64,000 nucleotides of DNA from Azorinus chamasolen. Lineage: Eukaryota > Mollusca > Bivalvia > Cardiida > Solecurtidae. Below, piece by piece: positions 1 through 10,303 of this stretch (its first letter is position 1; the number at the start of each line of letters is the position of its first letter). The stretch is taken from NCBI GenBank assembly GCA_963576725.1, contig OY755244.1:35690609-35754608 (forward strand), read 5' to 3'. The notes under the pieces were generated by a model. It did no database searches. It was not told where the DNA came from and saw only the letters and a list, made by a program, of their open reading frames with translations. The translations under genes were made by a program, and so were the position numbers.

Positions 1-460
1 GAGAGAAGGGAGCTTTTCGATTGGATTCTTTTGGACACTTTTGGACTTTTGATTTGGACTAGTTGAGAGCTCATGGTAGAAATGGCTCGACAATATCTTA
101 TAGTTTAGACTGTACAGTTAGTAATAAAATGTATGTACACTCTAAGAAGACTTCGTCGTCGTCCCTCTTCTAAAATTTGCAACAATATTGCGATCACCAA
201 GAAGAGGTTTAACTAGAACTACCACTAAAGATGATTAATACCCCACTAGCACATTTAACACAGAGATGGGGTTATAGAAATAAAGCTCATGACCGCTAAA
301 TTTTCATTTGTTAAATTACGAAAAGGGAGATCATTCATTCATGCACGAAGCATCACAGGTTCAGAACTTCAGATGGTGTTTAGCGATACTGCAAAATTTA
401 AAAAAAAGTTCTGTTGAGATATGACACAGAAAAGCTCCGGATTTTTTTTAATTTATTAAA
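1..460. other. Unassigned intergenic DNA
   Basis: No coding signal, known repeat or splice-paired exon is visible here. The sequence is AT-rich with no long open frame. Confidence 0.5.
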
Positions 461-461
461 A

Positions 462-775
462 CAAGCCAGATACTGACAACATTAACAAAGGGCAATAACT
501 CCAAAAATACTGCAGACAGAGTTATGGACCTTGTGCAATGCACTTGGGTCAATGTGATCTATCTATATATGAAGTTTGAAGTCAATAGATTTTATACTTT
601 GGAAGTTATTATCCGGACAAGCCAGATTTTGACAAAAATAACAAAGGGCAATAACTCCAAAAATAGTGCAGACAGAGTTATGGACCTTGTGCACTACACT
701 TGTGGTCAATGTGGTCTATCTGTATATGAAGTTTGAAGTCAATAGCTTTTATACTTTTGAAGTTATGATCCGGAC
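462..775. repeat. Two-copy tandem repeat, about 156 bp per unit
   Basis: Two adjacent units share the motif AAAGGGCAATAACTCCAAAAA, then a GCAGACAGAGTTATGGACC stretch and a TATGAAGTTTGAAGTCAATAG end. The GGGCAATAACTCC motif is common in dispersed bivalve repeats. The 70-codon frame over it is a by-product. Confidence 0.75.
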
Positions 776-905
776 CATAGGGGCCTGGACCGCTTCATTG
801 GGGTCTATATGTACTATATAATAACATTAAGTTATACAGGATGCTCTTATAGAAGTTTTTTGTATAACTCGCGGTCTGCATTAAGCAACCACCTGCTTTG
901 ACAGA
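776..905. repeat. Remnants of two palindromic elements
   Basis: Bases 780-822 match one arm of the palindrome at 57056-57155 (GGCCTGGACCGCTTC…GTCTATATGTACTATATA). Bases 840-900 match an arm of the element centred at 57530-57612 (CTGCATTAAGCAACCACCTGC). Only single arms remain, so both are half-elements. Confidence 0.6.
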
Positions 906-967
906 CATTCATTTATATTAATTTACTGGCCCCTTTGTACATCCCACAGATGAGATTCTACAATTAA

Positions 968-1112
968 TGTAACATGGTGAAAAATTGTGACTCGACTGGG
1001 ATTTAAACCCAGGCATTTGCCTTACCATGCCAACACTCTACCGACTGAGCTATCAAGCCACACAGTCTGAAATCCATCAACTGTTTCACCACAATATCTA
1101 CCCGGCTACACA
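968..1112 (-). mobile_element. tRNA-derived SINE, copy 1
   Basis: On the minus strand there is a tRNA-like head: a box-A-like TAGCTCAGTCGGTAGAG and a box-B-like GGGTTTAAATCCC. It is flanked by GTGAAAAATTGTGA and TTTCACCACAAT arms. Box B is degenerate and the copy repeats at 1207-1352 with the same flanks, so it is a SINE and not a working tRNA gene. Confidence 0.65.
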
Positions 1113-1206
1113 CACCCCCTCTACACAAGAATTCGTGCCGAATTCTTACTCAAAGAACACTCAACGAGTTTCTTATTATTACTTTTTTATCATATAAAAT
1201 TTATAA

Positions 1207-1352
1207 ATGTAACATGGTGAAAAAGTTGTGACTCTACTGGGGCTTTAACCCAGGACCTGTGGTTTACAATGTCAACACTCTACAGTCTGAGCTATCAAGT
1301 CACACAGTCTAAAATCTATCTAACTGTTTCATCACAATCTCTACCCGACAAC
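1207..1352 (-). mobile_element. tRNA-derived SINE, copy 2
   Basis: Second, more diverged copy of the element at 968-1112. It begins with the same TGTAACATGGTGAAAAA block and ends with the same TTTCATCACAATCTCTACCC. Box B is further decayed. Confidence 0.65.
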
Positions 1353-1418
1353 ATTAATGCCAAGGTAAAAATTGCTAATTAATATTCTTGGTATCATTAT
1401 TTCTTACATGAATGTAGA

Positions 1419-1698
1419 GACCGGCGGACGTGGTCGTGCGGCTAACGCGCTTGACTTTAGAATACCAGGGGTCACGGGTTCGATCCCCCGCCGGACCAAG
1501 TCCTTCGGACGAGACTATAAACCGAGGTCTGATGTATCAGTGCTTTACACTGGGCATCTAAAAGGACCAGAGAAGCTCAGTCGATAATACGTGTAGGGCA
1601 TCGCGCCCGGGTTTCTCTGCATCCTCTCCCCTCTCTCTGGGGCGTCCAATTAGCCCATAGTGAGCAAAAAACGGGCTTAAATCAACACAAACAAACAA
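1419..1698 (+). mobile_element. Full-length tRNA-headed SINE with 13-bp target duplication
   Basis: The head is Leu/Ser-tRNA-like: box-A-like TGGTCGTGCGGCTAACGCG and box B GGTTCGATCCC, closing with CCGGACC. The central block TTCGGACGAGACTATAAACC resembles the conserved middle of a widespread animal SINE superfamily. The 3' end is (ACAA)n. A perfect 13-bp duplication, ACATGAATGTAGA, flanks it at 1406-1418 and 1699-1711, so both ends are defined and the insertion is fairly recent. Confidence 0.85.
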
Positions 1699-1715
1699 AC
1701 ATGAATGTAGAACAG

Positions 1716-1888
1716 TGTCCATGCTTATAAAACTTTTAGTTGAGTCTGAGTTCGTTCTCAAGTTTTTGATTGGTCATTTTGAGCCTTTCGCTCAAATCTG
1801 ACCAATCAAAAGCTTGAGAACTAAAATCTGACCAATCAAAGGTTTGAAAACGAACCCAGACTCAACTTAAAAGCTTTATAAGCATGGA
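1716..1888. mobile_element. Palindromic MITE, family J
   Basis: Long inverted repeat with ends GTCCATGCTTATAAA…TTTATAAGCATGGAC and inner GATTGGTCA/TGACCAATC blocks. Other copies lie at 28628-28804 and 47541-47719. Confidence 0.75.
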
Positions 1889-2277
1889 CTCAGGAATAGG
1901 GTTGAATGTTAGGCTGACACGGTTCGAATTCTTAGGGCAATTAGCGTAAGCAAGAGTTTAAAAATATATATGACTGGAATATTGCAAACAGTACACATGT
2001 ATATAACATGTTCAGGGGCTACCGTGCTGTCATTCAACAGCCAACCCCTATACTGCTGGAATCGTCTCGCCGAGCACGATAGAGGTCAGCTGTTCAGCAC
2101 TACTCGGACACTGGCTGAAAAAATCATGCCTGCTCAATGGCTTATCTACTGAGCGTTGACTACTGACCGTATGTCAAAATTAAACAGGTTGTCTTTCTCG
2201 GCGTCTTATCTGAATCTAAGCTGTTTGCTAATAGGGCCAGGTCGTGCTTAGCACGAGAAGGGTTAAATTAAACCCCC

Positions 2278-2315
2278 CCCTCACACACACGCGCGCGCGC
2301 GCGCGCGCACACACA

Positions 2316-2383
<68 letters not shown>
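2278..2383. repeat. Compound (CA)n/(GC)n/(CACG)n microsatellite
   Basis: Alternating purine-pyrimidine tract over about 100 bases: CACA, then a pure CG run, CACG units, then a long CA run. Such tracts can adopt Z-DNA. The cysteine/valine-rich frame across it is an artefact. Confidence 0.95.
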
Positions 2384-2387
<4 letters not shown>

Positions 2388-2504
2388 TATCGACCCTTCT
2401 CTCGATAAATACCCATTTTAACGCAAATAACATAGCACAACAGGAGCTGCCTGGGCAGGGTCTACCCTGTTTGCATATATGATCATATAAGACCTGATTC
2501 TAAA

Positions 2505-3195
2505 GTATATCACTGTCGTGCAAGCTGTACGGCCGCAAATGTTTAGACTTTTCTAAGATGGCGGACAAAACGGAGGCTGAAAGGTAAGCATCACATTTTC
2601 ACACTATCTAAACAATGTAGATTTTTCTTTCAGTCATTTAATTGGTGCCATAACACAAAATTATAACGCCCGTCAACAGCGGCGTACCCCCTTATGGTTC
2701 ATGTATGTGTGTAAGGCTCAAAATCTTCGGTAAACTTTGCAGAAACTGAAAGTCAGAAATCGAATCGAGAAGGAGGTCATATTTTGCCTCATTGTAAGCT
2801 TACCAACTACGCTAAACATTTTCTAACACTGTGGATATATGCATCTGAGCCCGATATTAACGCTGAGTTACCTAGTTTGTGGCACGGATCTACATTTTGT
2901 CTTTTGGAGACATTTGAAAATAATGTCGAGTGTACGGTTTAGCCATTAGAGGTAAAAGTGCACTGTACGGTTTAGACCCGATGTTTTTGTACGGTATAGC
3001 CACGATTTTCTTTCGAAAAACTGTACGGTTTAGACACAAAACAAATGCTACCATTTGAATCTGCGCCGTAGGTCTAGATAGTATAATCCCAGCTATTTAT
3101 TATGGATCTTCCTTCATGCAATGCATGTTTGCGATTATGACAGCATATCACAAACAATTAGGATCGAGATCAGAAGCACAGTATATAATTGATTT
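2505..3195 (+). repeat. Left arm of large inverted repeat, carrying a relic first exon
   Basis: This arm matches 7080-7695 in inverted orientation over most of its length, including repeated TGTACGGTTTAG motifs. Bases 2558-2583 read as a short first exon: AAG before ATG, eight codons (MADKTEAE) plus two bases, then GTAAGC. The other arm holds the equivalent exon MADEQEAE. No matching second exon follows on this side; the arm is interrupted by the repeat at 3211. Confidence 0.75.
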
Positions 3196-3210
3196 AAACG
3201 TATTTTATTT

Positions 3211-4522
3211 TTAGCTCACCAGAGCACAAAGTGCTCAGGGTGAGCTTTTGTGATCGCCAGATGTCTGTCGTCCGTCGGCGTGCGTCGTGCGTCGTCCGTC
3301 GTCCGTCGTCGGGCGTCAACAATTTGAACCTTTAAAAATCTTCTCCTCTGAATCTACAGGGTTCTCAGCTTTCATCTTTGGTACATAGCATCACCTATAG
3401 GTCCTCTACAAAAGTTATATAAATTATGCCCCTGGGGTCAAAATTGGCCCCGCCCCAGGGGTTGGAAGTTTTCAATAGAAACATATAGTAAAACTTTGAA
3501 AATCTTCTCCTCTGAAACCAGAAGGTTCTCAGCTTTCATATTTGGCACATAGCATCATGTTCAGGTCCTCTACAAAAGTTATATAAATTATGGCCCTGGG
3601 GTCAAAATTGGCCCCGCCCCAGGGGTGGGCAGTTTTCAATGGAAACAAATAGTGAAATCTTTGAAAATCTTCTCCTCTGAAACTGGAAGGCTCTCAGCTT
3701 TCATATTTGGCACAGAGCATCATGTTCAGGTCCTCTACAAAAGTTATATAAATTATGCCCCTGGGGTCAAAATTGGGCCCGCCCCAGGGGTGGGAAGTTT
3801 TGAATAGAAACAAATAGTGAAATCTTTGAAAATCTTCTCCTCTGAAACTGGAAGGCGCTCAGCTTTCATATTTGGCACAGAGCATCATGTTCAGGTCCTC
3901 TACAAAAGTTATATTAATTTTGGCCCTGGGGTCAAAATTGGCCCCGCCCCAGGGGTGGGTACTTTTCAGAATAGAAACAATAGTGAAATCTTTGAAAATC
4001 TTCTCCTCTGAAACTGAAAGGCTCTCATCTTTCATATTTGGCACAGAGAATCATGTTCAGGTCCTCTACAAAAGTTATATAAATTATGGCCCTGGGGTTA
4101 AAATTGGCCCCGCCCCAGGGTTGGGCAGTTTTCAATAGAAACAAATAGTGAAATCTTTGAAAATCTTCTCCTCTGAAACTGGAAGGCTCTCAGCTTTCAT
4201 ATTTGGCACAGAGCATCATGTTCAGGTCCTCTACAAAAGTTATATAAATTATGGCCCTGGGGTCAAAATTGGCCCGCCCCAGTGGTGGGTAGTTTTCAGT
4301 AGAAACATATAGAGAAAACTTTGAAAATCTTCTCCTCTGAAACTGAAAGGTTCTCAGCTTTCATATTTGGCTCATAGCATCATGTTCAAGTCCTCTACAA
4401 AAGTTATATAAATTATGTCCCCAGGGCCGGCTAGTTTTCTATAAAAACATATAGTGAAAACTTTGAAAATCTTCTCCTCTGATTGTCTGGTGAGCGCTTC
4501 AGGGCCATTCTGGCCCTCTTGT
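3211..4522 (+). repeat. Dispersed bivalve repeat with internal 165-bp tandem array
   Basis: It opens with TTAGCTCACCAGAGCAC and closes with CTGGTGAGCGCTTCAGG…CCCTCTTGTT, a pair of ends common in bivalve genomes. Inside are eight occurrences of AATCTTCTCCTCTGA at 3337, 3501, 3666, 3831, 3997, 4162, 4326 and 4469, giving a period of about 165 bp. Because 165 is a multiple of three, both strands show repeated open frames. These are not genes. Confidence 0.85.
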
Positions 4523-5350
4523 TAAATATTTGCATGAATATTGTAATGATAACTAACACAAAGGAAAAGAAAAGGATGGAAACGAAAACAAGACTGCTTA
4601 TTGTGTTTCTCCCCAATCACCGTAACAACTGCACTCGCTTTATGCAGAAATGACCGCCCGTTATTGTACTATATTAATTGTACTGAAAAACTAATTAAAT
4701 TAATTAAGCAGGATATATCAGTTTATACAAAAACTTTTTGAGAAAGATACTTCAGAATAAAAGAAAAAAAATAAATAAAAGAAAGAAACAAAAAAAGGAA
4801 ACGAAGGTTGACACATATATGTAGAGAGGTATAGGATTCTGAGCAGTACAAGCACATTCGAAAGAAGGTGAGCGTTACCGAGTTTATTAGAATCGTTTTG
4901 AGGTTTGAATAAACCGATGTACAGCTTCGTCTATAATGATGTTTGTATTATAATTTAAAAGAGGATCACCAAACAGAAAGACAGACAGGGACGGAGTAGT
5001 GAATCTGGCAACATCATCAAAAAGTTGTTTTCCTTCGTTGTTTTCCTTCGTTGGAATATTTGCAACAGCTTAAGAAGAAGTGCGATGCGTTCTCAACGAG
5101 GCCACATGTACACAAGGCAGTGTCAGATATGTTCTTTGGGAATAGGTCATGGTTCAAGGAACTGCAGTTTGTACGAAGCCTCTTGTGCGGGAGCTGCTGT
5201 TTTCTGACACCGTAATAAAATGTTTGGGAACAGTTAGCAGATTGATATTCAAAGACGTTTTGAATGCGTTTAGTGTAGAAGATTGTTTTTCATTTTCGGG
5301 GAGGTTGTTCCATTCCTGTATTGTTGCAGGGAGGAAAGGGTTGCTCTAAT
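4523..5350. other. Unassigned AT-rich DNA
   Basis: A purine-rich AAAG/AAAT stretch lies near 4750-4800. Short open frames at 5025-5349 have no recognisable product. The right side probably includes decayed LINE sequence continuous with the next entry. Confidence 0.4.
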
Positions 5351-5461
5351 GGGTTGTGCGACATACCAGAGGTTGAATATCACCAGCGTTTCTTAATCTT
5401 AAATTGCACCGAGAAACACTTCCAGCCACTTCAGGTACCAGTTCTGTGTGATATTTTGGAG

Positions 5462-6222
5462 TTAAATGAAACACCATTTTATAATAGAGAATAAGTCAGT
5501 TTTACGTCTGATTTCAAGGCGTTTGCATCCAACTTCATGCAGTAATTCACCAACAGAAACCAATTTAGTTGTCTCAGTTACTATACGGGTAGCTTCATAT
5601 TGATTTTTTTCAAAACTGTTAGATTCTCTGGCATTACAGTTATCAAATATAGTATCATCGTATTCTAAAATAGGTATCACTAAATATACGTAGATTGTTT
5701 CAAGGGAATACCTGTCCGAAGTGAATTTGAGTTTTCGTATGACATTTATTCTTGTCCATGCCTTAGTAGCGATATATTCGATATGACAGTGCCATGTTAG
5801 ATCACGTGAGAGATGAACGCCAATGTGCTCATGTGAACCTACTTCAGGAATTTGATGGTCTTGCATATATACGGATGAGACATTTATCTCGAGATTATTA
5901 ACGACTTGGTCTTCTTAGGATTGAATTCAACTAGCCATTTCTCTGCCTTTTTAATATATTATTATTGATATTTGTTGCCATATGTACGGGAGTAATACCT
6001 ACACTAAACAAGCTAGTGTCGTAAGCAAAGAAACGAATGTTCCATCCAATGTCACTAACAATATCGTTTATAAAAACAAGAAATAACAATGGACCTAATA
6101 TATATCCTTGTGGAACACCAGCTTCATAGTATTCCAGTCAGAGAAGGTACCAGGTAAAATAACACGTTGCTTTCTTTCAGTAAGATAGCTGGAAAACCAG
6201 AATAGAATTATGGGTAGTACAT
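5462..6222 (-). mobile_element. Dead LINE reverse transcriptase fragment
   Basis: Read on the minus strand, 6220 to 5462 covers the palm and thumb of a jockey/CR1-like non-LTR retrotransposon RT. Visible motifs are the AGVPQG-Y-ILGPLLF block and INDIV. The catalytic box reads FAYDTSL where FADD-type residues are expected, so the first aspartate is lost (GAC to TAC). A one-base frameshift separates SDWNTM from AGVPQG, and a stop interrupts ISR*MS. The 134-codon open frame at 5866-5462 is the thumb part (HIGVHLS, RINVIRKLKF). No endonuclease or 3' tail is seen. It is a pseudogene. Confidence 0.8.
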
Positions 6223-6225
6223 GAC

Positions 6226-7070
6226 CTGGATATATACTGGTTATTAAACATTTAAGGACAATGTTTTACTTTAAAAATTAAAGTGAATTGATTTTTAAGT
6301 TTAACTAACCTGTTTTGACATGCCGGCAATTCATTTAGCGAACATAATGGTTATCCTTTGTATCATCTGTCAGTAAAAAGAACCTACCCTCGGATTATGT
6401 TTTACAGGCATTTAGTTTAGTTGATGTAATTTAGTACTTGGTCCATATCTCGTCAGTTTCGCGATGACGGATCTGGGTTGAGTCTGTATGGAATGCCTAA
6501 ATGCCATTTCGTAGGGCATACATGCATTTTAAAGGTGACATAAAAATAAACCTGAAATAATTATGTAACAGAAAAGGATACAGAAAAGAAGTTAATGAGG
6601 AAAAAAACATATATTTATTGGACCAAATAAAGTGCCAGGTCTAAAATCTTCGTCAATATCTTGAATTTCAATGGTTTGCATTTCACCATTTAGAATTATT
6701 TTGCTTGTTTATTTCAAAACGTCTGGTATTACATTAAAAGTTAATGTACGTTGCCCCGACTTTCCCGATGTATATGACTTAGCTCTTTTCTTCTAATTTT
6801 CATTGGATTTCTCGGATTGGCATCTACACAGTGGCTGATGGTTTCCTTTGTCTCGCAATAGTAACAGGCAAATAATCTGAAAAAGATATGTAAAGTAATG
6901 TAAAGTAACAGTACAAAGTGCTTGAATTAATTTCAGACGCTCTGTATTTGCATTAGGTATGAAACGGGTAAAACACTTTTACCCAAATACCCAATCAGTT
7001 AAACTTAAAAATCAATTCACTTCAAAACTTTTTAAGTGTAACATTGCCTTCAAATGTTAACCAGTATAGA
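6226..7070. repeat. Inner inverted repeat, arms 6226-6310 and 6985-7070
   Basis: The arms share AGTTAAACTTAAAAATCAAT on one side and its complement on the other, and both include an AACCAGTATA(T/G) end. They enclose about 670 bp that holds the second exon of the decayed minus-strand gene. The structure sits inside the larger 2505/7695 inverted repeat. Confidence 0.6.
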
Positions 7071-7637
7071 CCCAGATTATACGCTATGCTTCTGTTCTCG
7101 ATCCTAATTGTTTGTTATATACTGTAAAAATCGCAAATAGGCATTGTGTGAAGGAATATCTACACTAATTAGTTGGGATTACACTATCTACACCTACGAT
7201 GCATATTCATACGTTAGTATTTGTATGTGTTTAAACCGTACAGTTTTTGTAAGAAAATCGTGTCTAAACCGTAACAAATCATCGGGTCTAAACCGTACAG
7301 TGCACTTTTACCACTACGGGCTAAACCGTACATTTGACTTTTTTTTCAACCCTCTCAAAAAGACAAAATGTAGATTTGTGCTTCGTTGTTGGTAAGTTTA
7401 CAATGAGGCAAAATATTACCTCTTTATCGATTCGATTTCTGATTTTCGGTTTCTGCATGGTTTACGGAAGATTTTGAGCCTTACACACAGACATGAACTA
7501 TTAGGAGGTAAACCGCTGTTGACAGGCGTTATAATTCTGTGTTATGACACCAACTAAAAGACGGAAAGAAAAATCTACATTGTTTAAAAAGTGTAAAAAT
7601 GTGATGCTTACCTTTCAGCCTCCTGTTCGTCCGCCAT
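6592..7637 (-). pseudogene. Decayed two-exon gene with Cys-rich segment, function unknown
   Basis: Exon 1 is 7637-7612: ATG in good context (AAGATGG), eight codons plus two bases, donor GTAAGC. After a 735-base intron ending in TATCTTTTTCAG, exon 2 starts at 6876 in compatible phase and reads LFACYYCETKETISHCVDA…, with C-x2-C then H-C, ending at a stop (6743-6741). The joined frame is 53 codons. One frame over, coding-like sequence continues (SGKSGQRTLTFNVIPDVLK, stop, then EMQTIEIQDIDEDFRPG) to about 6592. This suggests an ancestral longer protein broken by a frameshift and a stop. I do not recognise the family; a transposon-encoded protein is possible. The 53-aa product cannot be excluded. 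Confidence 0.5.
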
Positions 7638-7695
7638 CTTGGAAAAGTCTAAACATTCGCGACCGTACAGCTTGCACCACAGTGTATATGCCATG
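7080..7695 (-). repeat. Right arm of large inverted repeat
   Basis: Inverted counterpart of 2505-3195, with the same TGTACGGTTTAG-type motifs and the same exon-1/donor unit. Identity is high but with many substitutions, so the duplication is not recent. The 83-codon plus-strand frame at 7144 is incidental. Confidence 0.75.
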
Positions 7696-8054
7696 GTAAA
7701 AAAAATCCTGTGTTCATATGCCATTATAAAAAGGAGCTAATAAGTACTAATGAAATCTTTATTTCTTACTTGCAAATAGAGATCAGACAACTCCTTTTGA
7801 AATAATACAGATCCGAGTCTATCATTTTTTTTAAATAACCAAAGTTCACATTCAAGAATTAAATAACAATATTCTTATTAATATTCACGAAGTCATGAAT
7901 TCTTGTATAAATATTCACAAGGGAAAGGGTTAAAGTAACAATATAGATATTCACAAGGGAAAGGGTAAATTAACAATCTAACTTACGAAAGCCATGCACC
8001 TTTCACTATTACCACTGCCCCGTCACGCATCATACATCAGTCCTATATAATAAA
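7696..8054. other. AT-rich DNA with TTAA-element remnants
   Basis: Fragments such as CATATGCCATTATAAAAA…GCTAATAAG and AAGGGAAAGGGTTAA resemble the outer arms of families A and F. No complete element or gene is seen. Confidence 0.4.
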
Positions 8055-8374
8055 CAGTTGAACGTCGATATCTTGAACTCGGATAACTCGAACTTGGGGA
8101 TAACTCGAACTAAAGTTCGGTCCTTCCAAAATTTTACAATACAGAATTGCTCTAAAATGTATCACTACGCATTTCTAGAAACACATTTCACAGCTTAATG
8201 CAGTTCTACAGTAATGCTGAAAGCCCCTGCAGGAGCTTTCAACAATTACGGTAGACTTGCATTAAACTATGAACTTGAGAATGTGTCCAGATTACAATTC
8301 GCATAACTCGAACTTCTGTTATCTCGAACTAATTTATATAGTCCCTTGAAGTTCGAGATATCGAAGTTCAACTG
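8055..8374. mobile_element. Tigger/pogo-like non-autonomous element
   Basis: Ends CAGTTGAACGTCGATATC and GATATCGAAGTTCAACTG form terminal inverted repeats of the CAGT…ACTG type typical of pogo/Tigger elements. The centre is a palindrome around CCCCTGCAGGAGC. A TA duplication is not clear. Confidence 0.6.
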
Positions 8375-8394
8375 TTGTTGGTGTTTCAATGCTG

Positions 8395-8868
8395 TTAACC
8401 CTTCGCTTGCTATTCGCGTCAATATACCTACCTGTAAATAGTGAAGACCCAGATGAGACAGCTCCTGCAGGAGCTGTCTCATCAGGGTCTGCACTATTTA
8501 CAAATTGATTGTGCAATCAGTGCACTCTACAGCAGCGATTGCACAGCGAAATACTTGTACACAGCAAAGATGTGTGTAAATATACAACAGGGCATGGGTA
8601 AAGAAGGAGAAATGTATTTTAACGCTTCACTTGCTGAATTTTAAAACACATTTCTCCTTCTTCATCTATGCCCTGTTGTATAATTACATATATTTTCACT
8701 GTGTACAAGTATTTCGCTGTGCAATCACTGCAGTGAAGTGCATATGTTGCACAATGAACTTGTAAATAGTGCAGACCCTGATGAGACAGCTCCTGCAGGA
8801 GCTGTCTCATCTGGGTCTTCACTATTTACAGGTAGGTATATTGACGTGAATAGCAAGCGAATGGTTAA
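8395..8868. mobile_element. Two family-B MITEs fused head to head
   Basis: TTAACCCTTCGCTTGC starts the left copy, and GCAAGCGAATGGTTAA ends an inverted second copy. Each half carries its own hairpin core (CTCCTGCAGGAG inside ACCCAGATGAGAC…). The two halves meet near 8640. Single family-B copies are at 59160-59408 and, truncated, 51755-51935. The apparent reading frames are shared by all copies and are not genes. Confidence 0.8.
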
Positions 8869-8879
8869 AGCCCGCTGTA

Positions 8880-9075
8880 GTTCGGATCTCGGTCTCAGTA
8901 TTTGGATTTTTCATGTGCGGTTTGCCTCAAACTGGGTACACTGTTTCCTCCACAGAAACACATGCGGGGTCTTCCTCCATCACTATTTAGCTGGACGTCG
9001 TAATATGACTGAAATTTTGTTAAAGCGACATAAATTCCAATACATACCGGTACATACGTACAAACAAACAAACAT
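8880..9075 (+). mobile_element. 5'-truncated SINE
   Basis: It matches the body of the SINE at 55632: GGATTTTTCATGTG, a CACAGAAACAC block, TCTTCCTCCA, TAGCTGGACGTCGTAATATGA, and a CAAACAAACAAAC tail. The tRNA-like head is missing. Confidence 0.7.
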
Positions 9076-9203
9076 ATACATGTACTATTTTTCACTAATA
9101 TCTATGATCTGTATTGCTTTATTAACATAAACTTCCTTTAGTTACTTTCCTGGTCAACATTTTTATGCATAGGTATATGCTTTTAGTTTTATATTTATTT
9201 CAG

Positions 9204-10303
9204 ATGAACGTATAAAAAGCCATGTCTTCCAAACAAAATGTCTGGCAGAAGCATTCCAGAAAATGTTTGTTAAAGTGGTAAGAAACATTCCTTTTGACGG
9301 AGTTATAGACGAGGTTTTCAGCGGCGAGTTGGTCACCATTGTTGAAAACCAACGCGCCCGTAACTTTCCTCAAATGGATGACGGAATGAGGTATTTGGTG
9401 ATGACGGTGATGAATAAAGACTACCACACTATGATGAAGTTTTTAGAGCTGGTCGCCAATTATGACCCAGATCTTGAAAAGTCAATTATGAACATATTTA
9501 GAGAGCGGTATGAAGAGGGGCAGACACTTGCCAATTCCTGCACGGCTTGTTTAATCAGGAACAGAGTTAGTATTAAACACATTTGTGACTATGTCTTTAC
9601 CAAAGGTCTAATTTCCATCGAACTGCAACAAGACGTAACTTCATTGACCACAGCTAAAGCCAACACGAGCCTGTGGCAACGTTTATGTGATGAGCTTTCC
9701 TCAGAACGAACAGAATATGTCTTGGGAATCATTAAGGATGCATTACGGGACGAAGAAGGTGACGATATATCCAATCATGCCGATATCGTACGGAGTATAG
9801 ATAGAGACATACAGAAAGATAAACCTCTCAAATGCAGATGTAAAAATAGCAGTATATGTTCCAATTCATCTCCGACTGTTTCTAAAGGTGAAAAGATAAG
9901 ACCACCCAACTTCTGGTCTGATAACTCATTAGGGATCAGTGTAAACTCAGATGGTAGTACACATAGAGATGCCAGGCTAGGAGATATGCATGATGACACG
10001 ATCTCGAATAGATTACGTCTATTCGGGAGGCGTAGGCGTAGGCCCAGGTTGGGGTTTACATGTGGATCATGCCAGGATGGGAGATTTGATGATGATGCGA
10101 ATGGGGTTTTTTATCAGGTGGATCCAACTTACGGTTGTGGTATAGGCAGACGATCTGATAACTCATTAATGAGACATTTTGGCAGGCTCAGCCCTTCGAT
10201 GAGCAGAGAAAGCTCAGGGGGTAGTGTACATACAGATGCCAGGATAGAAGGTTTGCATGATGATGCGAATGGGTCTCTTTCAGGCGAATTCATTCCTTTT
10301 TAA
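9204..10303 (+). CDS. Terminal exon of a probable death-fold (CARD-like) protein
   Basis: The frame is open from a good acceptor (TATATTTATTTCAG, ending 9203) and enters in phase 1. A Met at 9263 gives 346 aa, but 19 open codons precede it after the acceptor, so I read this as the last exon of a spliced gene whose earlier exons I cannot find. Residues 1-165 look like two helical death-fold domains: FDGVIDEVFSGELVTIVEN with MKFLELVANYDPDLEKSI, then HICDYVFTKGLISIELQQDV with LWQRLCDEL and YVLGIIKDAL. CARD is my best guess from pattern alone. The tail is low-complexity, with an RRRRRPR cluster and diverged repeats built on SDNSL…H(R/T)DAR…HDD. The TAA stop (10301-10303) overlaps the TTAA of a MITE. 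A role in innate immunity or apoptosis is inference. Confidence 0.6.

Noticed and set aside
985..1065. Functional tRNA gene on the minus strand
   Set aside because: Box B is degenerate, the acceptor stem does not pair well, and a sister copy with the same flanks lies 240 bases away: a SINE.
2228..2440. Cys/Val-rich small protein
   Set aside because: Translation of the CA/CG microsatellite.
3625..4138. Overlapping 60-88-codon frames on both strands
   Set aside because: They repeat with the 165-bp unit and encode the same peptide in each copy. They are a by-product of a period divisible by three.
8441..8822. Mirror-image 67-75-codon proteins (MKTQMRQLLQELSH…)
   Set aside because: They translate the family-B hairpin core and recur at every family-B copy.
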